Positions 6,547 to 13,683 of a stretch of 64,000 nucleotides of DNA are shown here, piece by piece; within the stretch, counting starts at the first letter, position 1, and every line of letters starts with the position of its first letter. The stretch covers positions 1 through 64,000 of the forward strand of contig CAWBNK010000030.1 of NCBI GenBank assembly GCA_963790065.1, read 5' to 3'. Source of the DNA: Palsa-504 sp963790065 (GTDB lineage Bacteria; Actinomycetota; Actinomycetes; Streptosporangiales; Streptosporangiaceae). The position numbers were made by a program, and so were the translations under genes. Under the pieces are notes generated by a model. The model saw only the letters and a list, made by a program, of their open reading frames with translations. It was not told the origin of the DNA and searched no databases.

Positions 6547-8163
6547 TCACAGCCCGGTGATGGTGACCTGAGCGGGGTGCTCGACGGTGAACCGGTAGCG
6601 GATGGCGGCGGTCTGCCCGGCGTCGAGCACCAGGTCCCAGGTGAGCTCGCCCAGGTCGGTCTGGGCGGCCGGGTTCGGGCTGGTCTCGCGGAGCCGCACC
6701 TTGATCTCCCCGTCCTGGGACACCGGGACGTGGTCGTGCACGCTCACCCGGGCCTGGTTCTGGCGGTGGTTCTCCACCGTGATCTCGTAGGCCACGTCGA
6801 TCGTGCGGGTGCCCCCCAGCATGGCCTTGCTCGTGCTGCGGCGTCGCAGCTGCCGTTCGACCCGGATCTGGTCGTCCACCCCGAGCTGCAGCTCGAACTC
6901 CTCACCCGCGGCCACCGTCTCCAGGGCGGTCTCCCCGACGAACCGGGAGCCGTGGAACACGCGGGCCGGGCCGGGCAGCAACAGCAGCGACGAGGTGTTG
7001 GTGACCGTGGCCCGCGCGTACGCCTCCGGGGCCAGGACCGGGACGGCCAGGTGGTCCAGGGCCGCGTCGAGCTCGAACCGGGCCACCATCGTCTTGTACG
7101 GCTCGCCGTCGGCGGGCACGGCCAGCGGCCGTGCGACCCGGTATTCCAGCCCGGCGCCTGACTCCCCGGGCTCGGCGGTCAGGTGCGCGGCCTCCGGCGG
7201 AGGTGGCGGGGGCCCGCCAGGATAGGGCGCCGGCGCGGCCATCGGCATCGCGGGCACGGCCTTCGGCGCGCCCTCGGCGCCCGCGGCCGCTGCCATGGCC
7301 ATGGACCTGCGCATGACGGGCATCGCCGGGACCGGCCGCGCGCGCCCGATGTACCACGGGCTCAGCTCGGGCAGCGACTGGTGCAGCCCGCGCCGCGTGG
7401 TGGACAGGACCAGTTCGGTGGCGGGCCAGTCCTCGCCCGTCTCCTGCCTGACCTCGGCCAGGTAGCTGACGGCGAGCCGCTCGCCGTCCAGGGTCAGGTC
7501 GTACAGCGGGCGCCAGGAAGCGCCGTCTACGTGGTAGGAGATGTCGATCTCGGCCGCGGTCGCGGCGCTGGCCTCGAGGGTGACGGACACCTCGGTGACC
7601 GGGACCGCTCCCCCGGCTCGCACTTCGGCCGCCGCTAGGCGCTGCTCGGCGGCTTCGAGCTCGCGGCGGGCGGCACGCTTGCGGACGCCGATCTCACGGC
7701 GCCGGCTAAGCGCGCCCCCGGTGTCGGCGGACAGGTGACCGGCCATCCGGGCCAGGTCATCGTGGTCGGCGCGGCCGAAGCTGACCGCCCGGGCCAGGGC
7801 CGTGGCCGCGGACTCAGACAGGTGGCCGAGGAAGCTCAGCCGGGCCTGTTCGGCCGTGTCCTCGTCGTCGAGTTCCTGGACCAGGTCACGGCAGCGCTCG
7901 ACCTCCGAGCGCAGCCGCGTGGTTTCCTCGCGCAGCGGATCGGTGCGGAAGCGGCGGTGGACCTCGACGTCCAGCAGGGCCAGGCCCGCCCCGCGGGCCG
8001 CGACCCGTACCGAGGCCGGATCCACGCTGGCCGGCAGGCCGCCGATGACCACGGGCCGCAGCCCGGCCTCGACGTTGACCGTGCCGGTGCGCTGAACGCG
8101 GGCACCGCCCCTGAACACGGTCACCGCCGCGATCGGCGCGTCCAGGCTGGTGCCCTCCGCCAT
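6547..8163 (-). CDS. DUF4139/DUF4140 protein (mucoidy inhibitor MuiA-like)
   Basis: A 538-aa protein. The N-terminal DUF4140 region starts IAAVTVFRGGARVQRTGTV and ends in a long charged coiled coil (about residues 75-190). The DUF4139 beta-rich domain follows (VSVTLEASAATAAEIDISYHV, then WRPLYDLTL, and C-terminal VENHRQNQARVSVHDHVPVSQD). A Pro/Ala/Met-rich linker at about 275-330 with PPPPPP interrupts it. The family is named from the E. coli muiA plasmid gene; its biochemical role is unknown. No signal peptide is visible. It is the first gene of a probable operon with HAD and GNAT genes and is divergent from the MBL hydrolase. Confidence 0.85.
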   Translation of the reverse strand: MAEGTSLDAPIAAVTVFRGGARVQRTGTVNVEAGLRPVVIGGLPASVDPASVRVAARGAGLALLDVEVHRRFRTDPLREETTRLRSEVERCRDLVQELDDEDTAEQARLSFLGHLSESAATALARAVSFGRADHDDLARMAGHLSADTGGALSRRREIGVRKRAARRELEAAEQRLAAAEVRAGGAVPVTEVSVTLEASAATAAEIDISYHVDGASWRPLYDLTLDGERLAVSYLAEVRQETGEDWPATELVLSTTRRGLHQSLPELSPWYIGRARPVPAMPVMRRSMAMAAAAGAEGAPKAVPAMPMAAPAPYPGGPPPPPPEAAHLTAEPGESGAGLEYRVARPLAVPADGEPYKTMVARFELDAALDHLAVPVLAPEAYARATVTNTSSLLLLPGPARVFHGSRFVGETALETVAAGEEFELQLGVDDQIRVERQLRRRSTSKAMLGGTRTIDVAYEITVENHRQNQARVSVHDHVPVSQDGEIKVRLRETSPNPAAQTDLGELTWDLVLDAGQTAAIRYRFTVEHPAQVTITGL

Positions 8164-8178
8164 CGGCTGTTTCCCCTC

Positions 8179-8208
8179 TATAGTCCCCTGTGCGGGGTCG
8201 AGACTATA
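8179..8208. promoter_or_regulatory. Palindrome in the divergent promoter region
   Basis: TATAGTC (8179-8185) and GACTATA (8202-8208) form a 7-bp inverted repeat around a CCCC...GGGG core, in the 79-bp gap between the divergent DUF4139 and MBL-fold genes. Both arms also look like -10 elements on opposite strands, so the site could hold back-to-back promoters or an operator. Confidence 0.45.
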
Positions 8209-8242
8209 CCTGGACTCTTATTCTGGGCCGAAGGAGCAGGCG

Positions 8243-9319
8243 ATGTGCAGCACCGGCGAGCAGGCCGACGTCAGTCCGGTGGAAGCGCTGCCGGCCAGCC
8301 TGGAGTGGCGGGGCGAGGTGCTGCCGCTGGAGCCGGTCGACGAGCTGTCGGTGCTGACGGTCTGCGACAACACCATCGACATGCTGCTGCCCGACCAGGG
8401 GCCGGCCACGCGGATCTCCTTGGCCGGGCTGACCCATCCGGTGCGGGTGCTGCCCGCCGCGAGCATGGCGAGCGGCACGGCGGCGGACGCGCCGCTGGCC
8501 CAGCACGGGTTCTCCGCGCTGGTCGAGATCCGCAAGGGCGACCGGGTCCGGCGGCTGCTGTTCGACACCGGGCTGACGCCGACCGGCTGCGCGGACAACC
8601 TGCTCCGGCTGGGCCGTGACCCGGCCAGCATCGAGGCCATCGTCTGCAGCCACGGCCACTTCGACCACACCACCGGGCTGTCCGGGCTCATCGGCCAGCT
8701 GGGCCGGGCCAGCCTGCCGGTGCTGATCCATCCGGAGTTCTGGACCCGGCGGCGCCTGGCCGTGCCCGGCCGCGAGCCGGCCGAGCTGCCCGCGACCAGC
8801 CGCCGCGGGCTAGAGGAGGCCGGGTTCGACGTCATCGAGCAGCGGCAGCCCTCGTTCCTGTACGACCGCTCGGTCCTGATCACCGGCGAGGTCGACCGGG
8901 TCACCGGCTTCGAGAAAGGCTTTCCCATCCACCAGGCCTGGCGCGACGGCAGCTGGGAACCCGACCCGCTGATCCTGGACGACCAGGCGCTGATCGCCAA
9001 CGTCGCCGGACGGGGACTGGTCGTCCTGACCGGCTGCGGGCACGCCGGGATCATCAACATCTGCCGGTACGCCCAGCGCCTGACCGGCGTGACCAAGCTG
9101 CACGCGGTCATCGGCGGCTTCCACCTGAGCGGGGCGCTGTTCGAGCCGATCATCGGCGACACCGTCGCGGCCCTCGAGCAGCTCGCGCCGGACGTGATCG
9201 TGCCCGCGCATTGCACCGGCTGGAGGGCGATGCACGCGATCGCCGGACGCATGCCGGACGCGTTCATCGCGAACAGCGTGGGCACGACCTTCCGCCTGGG
9301 CGCCGCCGCAGCCGCGTAG
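8243..9319 (+). CDS. MBL-fold metallohydrolase (dihydropterin/ribofuranosylaminobenzene phosphate synthase-like)
   Basis: A 358-aa metallo-beta-lactamase-fold protein with the metal motif CSHGHFDHTTG (H137, H139, D141, H142) and a later VVLTGCGHAGIINI motif that is typical of the Tflp/MptE-like subgroup often annotated as 7,8-dihydropterin-6-yl-methyl-4-(beta-D-ribofuranosyl)aminobenzene 5'-phosphate synthase. A final histidine lies in VIVPAHCTGW. In actinobacteria the true reaction of this subgroup is not established. ATG 8243 is selected because AAGGAG lies 7 nt upstream; in-frame sequence before it is not conserved. Confidence 0.85.
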   Translation: MCSTGEQADVSPVEALPASLEWRGEVLPLEPVDELSVLTVCDNTIDMLLPDQGPATRISLAGLTHPVRVLPAASMASGTAADAPLAQHGFSALVEIRKGDRVRRLLFDTGLTPTGCADNLLRLGRDPASIEAIVCSHGHFDHTTGLSGLIGQLGRASLPVLIHPEFWTRRRLAVPGREPAELPATSRRGLEEAGFDVIEQRQPSFLYDRSVLITGEVDRVTGFEKGFPIHQAWRDGSWEPDPLILDDQALIANVAGRGLVVLTGCGHAGIINICRYAQRLTGVTKLHAVIGGFHLSGALFEPIIGDTVAALEQLAPDVIVPAHCTGWRAMHAIAGRMPDAFIANSVGTTFRLGAAAAA

Positions 9320-9400
9320 CGGTCGCCTTCGTGCGTTGCTGGCGCCTCGGACGCTCAGCGATCGCCTCGGACACGTGGCAGCCGGCTCGGGCGCGTGGGC

Positions 9401-9406
9401 GATAAT
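9401..9406 (+). promoter_or_regulatory. -10-like box (GATAAT) of a probable leaderless promoter
   Basis: GATAAT is followed by GCCCGG and the GTG at 9413, with no ribosome-binding site. The spacing of 6 nt fits leaderless initiation. Confidence 0.4.
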
Positions 9407-9412
9407 GCCCGG

Positions 9413-10051
9413 GTGGCCGACACAGCTGCCGATACGGCGCGCCGGATAGGGATCAAGCTCGCCGCGCTGGCCCAGGATGGGCTGACCTTCGCCACGGGCG
9501 ACTACGACCTGGACCGGTACCGCCAGGTGAGCCAGCTGGCGGCCGAACTGCTCGCGGTGCTCGCCGGCCGGCCGGCGACCGAGCTCGCCCTGGAGCTGGG
9601 AAGGGATTCCGGCTACGCCACGCCGAAGATCGACGTGCGCGGGGCGATCTTCGACGACCGCGAGCGCGTGCTGCTGATGCACGAGAAGATCGACGGCCGG
9701 TGGTCGATGCCGGGCGGCTGGGCCGATCCCGGTGACGCCCCGTCGACCGCGGTCACCCGGGAGGTCCTGGAGGAGACCGGGTATCACAGCTCGGCGGTCA
9801 AGCTGATCGGCTGCTGGGACCGCGACCTGCAGGGCAACCCGCCGCCGCTGCCGGTGCACGTGTACAAGCTGTTCTTCCTGTGCCGCCGCGACGGCGCCGT
9901 GCAGGCGCCGGCTGCGCTGGAAACCCTCGACGTCGGCTGGTTCGGCCTGGACGAGCTGCCGCCGCTGTCGCTGGGCCGGGTCAATCAGCGCCAGATCGAG
10001 CGGTCGCTGGCCCATCACCGCGATCCGTCCCTGCCGACCGAGTTCGACTAG
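9413..10051 (+). CDS. Nudix hydrolase with N-terminal Nudix_N domain (ADP-ribose pyrophosphatase-like)
   Basis: A 212-aa protein. Residues 1-60 form a helical domain (RIGIKLAALAQDGLTF..YDLDRYRQVSQLAAELL) typical of the Nudix_N_2 group. The Nudix fold then begins TPKIDVRGAIF and has the box GGWADPGDAPSTAVTREV-LEETG; the usual first glutamate of GX5E is an aspartate here, but REVLEE is intact, so activity is likely. Related proteins hydrolyse ADP-ribose or similar nucleoside diphosphates. Start GTG 9413 is supported by the leaderless -10 box; GTG 9395 is in frame. Convergent with the SnoaL-like gene. Confidence 0.85.
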   Translation: MADTAADTARRIGIKLAALAQDGLTFATGDYDLDRYRQVSQLAAELLAVLAGRPATELALELGRDSGYATPKIDVRGAIFDDRERVLLMHEKIDGRWSMPGGWADPGDAPSTAVTREVLEETGYHSSAVKLIGCWDRDLQGNPPPLPVHVYKLFFLCRRDGAVQAPAALETLDVGWFGLDELPPLSLGRVNQRQIERSLAHHRDPSLPTEFD

Positions 10052-10078
10052 GGGCCGGTCCTGTCGATCATCTGAGCG

Positions 10079-10486
10079 TCAGGCGGGGATGGCGCCGAGT
10101 TGCTGCATCAGGGCCACGCCGTCGAACTGCGCCCAGATGTCGGTCACGCGGCCGTCCTTGAGGCGGTAGAAGTTCATGCCCTCGACCCGGATCGCCTGAC
10201 CGGAGGCGGGGATCCCCATCAGCTCCTGCCGCAGAGATCCGGTCACGACCCACCGGGTGGCGACAGTGTCGCCGCTGGCGATGATGTCCTGCAGGTCCTC
10301 CTCCAGGTCGGGGAAGCTCGCCTTGAAGCCCGCGACCTTCTGCTTGAAGCCGGCCAGCGTCGGCTCATGGCCAGGCGCTGGATTGTGGTCGACCAGGCCC
10401 GGATGGCAGAGCTCGTCGATGGTTGCCTGGTCGGCCGCGCGGAACGCGTGCTCGAAGCGCGTGATGATCTCGATGTTGCCGGACAA
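10079..10486 (-). CDS. SnoaL-like polyketide-cyclase-fold protein (ester cyclase family)
   Basis: A 135-aa NTF2-like fold protein: NIEIITRFEHAFRAADQATIDELCHPGLVDHNPAPG at the start, FKASFPDLEEDLQDIIASGDTVATRWVVTG in the middle and EGMNFYRLKDGRVTDIWAQFDGVALMQQLG at the end. This D-H-N...GH-E pattern is typical of SnoaL-like proteins; most are of unknown function, and a few cyclise polyketides. The start is TTG 10486, six nt after GAGAGGGG; upstream in-frame sequence is not protein-like. It is divergent from the split sigma factor gene, whose second half also ends in a SnoaL-like domain. Confidence 0.78.
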   Translation of the reverse strand: MSGNIEIITRFEHAFRAADQATIDELCHPGLVDHNPAPGHEPTLAGFKQKVAGFKASFPDLEEDLQDIIASGDTVATRWVVTGSLRQELMGIPASGQAIRVEGMNFYRLKDGRVTDIWAQFDGVALMQQLGAIPA

Positions 10487-10610
10487 GGCCAGCCCCTCTC
10501 GTTGCGTCGGTGTTGACGGTGTTGCTTGCGCAACGCCGGTATAGACACCGGGTCGGCCATCGACTGGGCGGTAACGGCCCGGCCGGGGCCGAAGATGCGA
10601 TGATGCCCGG

Positions 10611-10883
10611 GTGACCGTCGACCTGCTCGACCTGGCCAGGACCGGGGACGGGGACGCCTTCCGCCAGCTCATCGAGCCATACGAACGTGAGCTGCAGGTG
10701 CACTGCTATCGCATGCTCGGCTCGGCGCATGACGCCGAGGACGCCATGCAGGAGGCGCTGCTGGCCGCGTGGCAGGGCCTGGCTGGCTTCGAGGGACGCT
10801 CCTCGGTCCGGACCTGGCTCTACCGGATCGTCACCACCCGCTGCCTGAACGCCAGGCGCTCGGCCAGCCGCCGCCCGGCATGA
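10611..10883 (+). CDS. ECF sigma factor, SigG-like: region 2 half (split gene, first part)
   Basis: A 90-aa product holding sigma region 2: FRQLIEPYERELQVHCYRMLGSAHDAEDAMQEALLAAWQGL and WLYRIVTTRCLNARR. It stops at TGA 10881-10883 exactly where intact SigG-type factors continue through a linker into region 4. The rest follows in the -1 frame from an ATG at 10880 that overlaps the stop (ATGA). One base inserted in CGCCCGGCATGA would fuse the two. It may be a frameshifted gene, a sequencing error, or a two-subunit sigma factor with translational coupling. GTG 10611 has a GATGAT box 6 nt upstream and no clear ribosome site. Confidence 0.75.
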   Translation: MTVDLLDLARTGDGDAFRQLIEPYERELQVHCYRMLGSAHDAEDAMQEALLAAWQGLAGFEGRSSVRTWLYRIVTTRCLNARRSASRRPA

Positions 10884-11602
10884 CCGCGCTGCCCGGGGTC
10901 AGCCCGCCCGAGCCCACCCGGCTGGGCGAGGTGACCTGGCTCGAGCCGTACCCGGATGACCTGCTGGCCGGGCTGGCCGACGCGGCGGCCGGGCCCGAGG
11001 CCCGTTCCGAGGCACGGGAAGCGATCTCGCTGGCCTTCATCGTCGCCGTCCAGCAGCTGCCGCCGCGCCAGCGGGCCGTGCTGCTGCTGCGCGACGTCCT
11101 GGGCTTTGCCGCCAGCGAGGCGGCCCGGATCCTGGGATCCACCGAGGAATCCGTCACCAGCGCGCTCAAGCGCGCCCGGGCCGCGCTGCGCCAGCAGCTG
11201 CCGGCGACGGCCGAGCCGGCCCCGCCGGCCGGTTCGGCGGTCGAGAAAGAGCTGGTCGAGCGGCTGACCCGCGCCTACGAGGCGGGCGACATCGACGCCA
11301 TCATCGCCATGTTCAGCGAGGACGCGTGGCTGACCATGCCGCCGCTCCCGCTTGAGTACCAGGGCCGCGACCTGATCCGGCGTTTCCTGGCGATGACCGC
11401 CTTCCGGGACGGGCGCACGTACCGGCTCGTCACCACCCGGGCCAACGGCCAGCTCGCCTTCGGCGCCTACCTGCCCGGCCGGCCAGCCGAGGCGGCCACG
11501 GCGAACGGGCTGCTGGTCCTGACCCTCGGCGGGCCCGAGATCCGGGCCATGACCCGGTTCACCGCCAGCGTGCTGCCTCGTTTCGGCCTGCCGCCAAGTT
11601 AG
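10880..11602 (+). CDS. ECF sigma factor, SigG-like: region 4 plus SnoaL-like domain (split gene, second part)
   Basis: A 240-aa product from the ATG overlapping the region 2 stop. It begins with the linker (MTALPGVSPPEPTRLGEVTWLEPYPDD) seen in intact SigG-type factors, then sigma region 4 (LPPRQRAVLLLRDVLGFAASEAARILGSTEESVTSALKRARAALRQ), then from about residue 125 a SnoaL-like domain (LTRAYEAGDIDAIIAMFSEDAWLTMPPLP..YQGRDLIRRFL). In the family this extra domain modulates activity. Alone it could bind -35 DNA but not the -10 element. Overlap with the first half is 4 nt. Confidence 0.75.
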   Translation: MTALPGVSPPEPTRLGEVTWLEPYPDDLLAGLADAAAGPEARSEAREAISLAFIVAVQQLPPRQRAVLLLRDVLGFAASEAARILGSTEESVTSALKRARAALRQQLPATAEPAPPAGSAVEKELVERLTRAYEAGDIDAIIAMFSEDAWLTMPPLPLEYQGRDLIRRFLAMTAFRDGRTYRLVTTRANGQLAFGAYLPGRPAEAATANGLLVLTLGGPEIRAMTRFTASVLPRFGLPPS

Positions 11603-11748
11603 CGCCCCGGCCGGTGAGGCCGGCACCGGCAAGCCGTTCACGCCCGGCCGCCTGGGCTGACCCGTGGGCACGCCGAGGGAGCGTTCCGGGCGGTCCCGCC
11701 CGGTTCGTGAGCCCTTTCCGTAACACCCGCCTCCGACCGGATTCGATC

Positions 11749-11788
11749 GGAGTGGCACTCTACGGTCTTTTGCGCAGAGTGCCACTCC
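11749..11788. terminator. Perfect 13-bp inverted repeat downstream of the sigma gene
   Basis: GGAGTGGCACTCT (11749-11761) pairs with AGAGTGCCACTCC (11776-11788) around a 14-nt loop. It lies 147 bp after the sigma gene and 60 bp before the next promoter, so it could end sigma transcription, although there is no T tract. The GGCACTC...GAGTGCC halves recall a CIRCE (HrcA) site but the spacing is 7 nt too long. Confidence 0.45.
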
Positions 11789-11847
11789 CCTCGACTGATC
11801 CGGGGCGGAGCACGTCCTGGACTGGTCTTGTCATACGGCGATCGGCT

Positions 11848-11875
11848 TTGACACGGCCCGCATTTATGTTATTCT
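11848..11875 (+). promoter_or_regulatory. Sigma-70-like promoter of the NrtR-like gene
   Basis: TTGACA at 11848-11853 is a consensus -35, followed after 16 nt by TATTCT at 11870-11875 as -10. Transcription would start near 11882, inside the dyad at 11867-11907. Confidence 0.6.
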
Positions 11876-11907
11876 CATTCTTAGAATGTCTCAGAGTGAG
11901 AAGAACA
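11867..11907. promoter_or_regulatory. Large dyad operator over the promoter of the NrtR-like gene
   Basis: TGTTATTCTCATTCT (11867-11881) and AGAGTGAGAAGAACA (11893-11907) are inverted repeats with 13 of 15 positions paired and an 11-nt spacer. A smaller palindrome ATTCTTAGAAT lies inside. The site covers the -10 box, the presumed transcription start and the GAGAAG ribosome site, which fits autorepression by the Nudix-HTH regulator. Confidence 0.65.
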
Positions 11908-11909
11908 TC

Positions 11910-12725
11910 ATGGACGAATCAGCCGGCGAGCGGGAGTTCCTCGCCAGCTACGACCCGCGGGCCTTCGACCCGATCGCGGTCACCGTGGACGTGGTGGCGC
12001 TGACGATCCGGGACGGCGCGCTGGACGTGCTGCTGGTGCAGCGCGGCGTCCCGCCGTTCGAGGGCCAGTGGGGGCTGCCGGGAGGCTTCGTGAAGCCTCA
12101 GCCCGGCACGGCGGGCCAGCGCGCGGAGGAGGACCTGGACGAGGCGGCGCTCCGGGAACTGGCCGAGGAGACCGGCCAGCGCCTAGGGCGTGTTCACCTG
12201 GAACAGCTCGCGACCTACGGCATGCCGGGCCGCGACCCGCGGATGCGGGTGATCTCGGTGGCCTACCTGGTCTTCGCACCGGAGCTGCCGGAGCCGAAGG
12301 CGGGCAGCGACGCCCGGGCCGCGGCGTGGGTTCCGGTCTCCTCGCTCGGGCTGGCCGAAGGCGGCGGCCAGCGGCCGGGCACCAGCCGCAAGCTCGCGTT
12401 CGATCACGCGCGGATCCTGGCCGATGGGCTGGAGCGGGCCCGTTCCAAGCTGGAGTACACGCCGCTGGCCACTGCGTTCGTGGCCGAGGAGTTCACGATC
12501 TCGGAGCTGCGCGCGGTCTACGAGAGCGTCTGGGGCGAGCGGCTGCACGCGGGGAACTTCCACCGCAAGGTGCTCTCGGTGCCAGGGTTCGTGGAGAGCA
12601 CGGGCGAGACCACCCAGACCGGCGGCCCGCGCGGCGGCCCGCGCTCGCGGCTGTACCGCCGCGGCGACGCGCAGCTGCTGCACCCGGCCCTGCTGCGACC
12701 CGGCCGCGAGGACGCGATCCGTTGA
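11910..12725 (+). CDS. NrtR-like Nudix transcriptional regulator
   Basis: A 271-aa protein with an N-terminal Nudix domain (FDPIAVTVDVVALTIRDG, LLVQRGVPPFEGQWGLPGGFV, then ALRELAEETG) and a C-terminal winged-helix region (about residues 185-265: FTISELRAVYESVWGERLHAGNFHRKVL). This is the architecture of NrtR, which senses ADP-ribose or related NAD products and represses NAD or pentose genes. GX5E is altered by a long insertion (KPQPGTAGQRAEED), but REL-x-EE remains. ATG 11910 follows GAGAAG by 6 nt; ATG 11886 in frame is an alternative that lies inside the operator. Its TGA overlaps the TTG of the next gene, so it heads an operon with no NAD biosynthesis gene in it. Confidence 0.85.
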   Translation: MDESAGEREFLASYDPRAFDPIAVTVDVVALTIRDGALDVLLVQRGVPPFEGQWGLPGGFVKPQPGTAGQRAEEDLDEAALRELAEETGQRLGRVHLEQLATYGMPGRDPRMRVISVAYLVFAPELPEPKAGSDARAAAWVPVSSLGLAEGGGQRPGTSRKLAFDHARILADGLERARSKLEYTPLATAFVAEEFTISELRAVYESVWGERLHAGNFHRKVLSVPGFVESTGETTQTGGPRGGPRSRLYRRGDAQLLHPALLRPGREDAIR

Positions 12726-13660
12726 CCACCACGGAGGCGATCGCGCTGATCGAGACGGCCCGCGGGCCGCGTGACCTGTTCGGCCGCGACGGGGCCGATG
12801 CCTACCGGCGGCTGGCGCGGCTGACGCATCCTGACTCGCACCCCGGCGACAGGCGTGCGGCCAGCGCTTTCACCCGGCTGGCGATGCTGTGGCAGCAGCA
12901 CAGGGACGGGCACGGCCTGCTGGTCGCCCGGGGCGACATCGCCAACCTCTACCGGGCCGGGCCGTCGCTGCTGAAGGTGCCCAGGGACCCGGCCGACAAC
13001 GACCTGATGCGCGCCGAGACCGTGGCTCTGGGCACGCTCCGGACCCGGGTGGAGCGGCCGTTGGCGGCCTACTTCCCTGAGCCGGTCCGGGTGCAGCGCC
13101 AGCGTGATCCGGAATCGGGCGCAGAGCGCTGCGCCAACGTGATCGGCCGACTGGCAGGTTTCCGCAGCCTGGCCGAGGTGCGTGCCGCCTACCCCGGCGG
13201 GATCGACCCCCGGGATGCGGCGTGGATGTGGCGCCGGGTGCTGGTCGCGGTGGGCGCGGCCCACCGGGCCGGGCTGATCCACGGCGCCGTCCTGCCCGAG
13301 CACGTCATGATCCACCCGGCTGAGCACGGCCTGGTGCTGGTGGACTGGTGCTACTCGTGCCGGGCGCCGGGAGGACGGGTCCTGGCCGTGGTCGACCGGT
13401 ACCTGGACTGGTACCCGCCCGAGGTCCTGGTGAGCCGCACAGCAGGCCCCGACCTGGACATCTGGCTCGCCACCCGGTGCATGACCGAGCTCGTCGGCCC
13501 CTCGATGCCAGCCCCGATGGCGACGTTCGCGCGCGGCTGCCTGCTGGCCAGCCCGCGGCGCCGCCCGGCCGATGCCTGGGCGCTGCTGGCCGAACTCGAC
13601 GAGCTGCTCGGGCGCCTCTACGGACCCCGCAGGTTCCGCCCCTTCGCCATGCCGGCTTAG
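12722..13660 (+). CDS. J-domain protein fused to a kinase-like (pseudokinase) domain
   Basis: A 312-aa protein starting with TTG 12722, which overlaps the NrtR stop (TTGA). Residues 1-60 look like a J domain: AYRRLARLTHPDSHPGD with the HPD tripeptide at 36-38 and a following helix SAFTRLAMLW. The rest resembles a protein-kinase fold: HRAGLIHGAVLPEHVMI aligns with the catalytic loop HRDxKPxNxxx, but R, D, K and N are replaced by G, A, L and H, and VDW stands for DFG. It would therefore be a pseudokinase that could recruit Hsp70 through the J domain. Function unknown; the gene is coupled to the regulator and followed by a VWA gene. Confidence 0.72.
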   Translation: MTTTEAIALIETARGPRDLFGRDGADAYRRLARLTHPDSHPGDRRAASAFTRLAMLWQQHRDGHGLLVARGDIANLYRAGPSLLKVPRDPADNDLMRAETVALGTLRTRVERPLAAYFPEPVRVQRQRDPESGAERCANVIGRLAGFRSLAEVRAAYPGGIDPRDAAWMWRRVLVAVGAAHRAGLIHGAVLPEHVMIHPAEHGLVLVDWCYSCRAPGGRVLAVVDRYLDWYPPEVLVSRTAGPDLDIWLATRCMTELVGPSMPAPMATFARGCLLASPRRRPADAWALLAELDELLGRLYGPRRFRPFAMPA

Positions 13661-13683
13661 GGACCACAGGAAGGAGACCCATC

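Noticed and set aside
10501..10545. TTGACG ... TATAGA as a promoter for the split sigma factor
   Set aside because: The 21-nt spacing is too long for a standard promoter.
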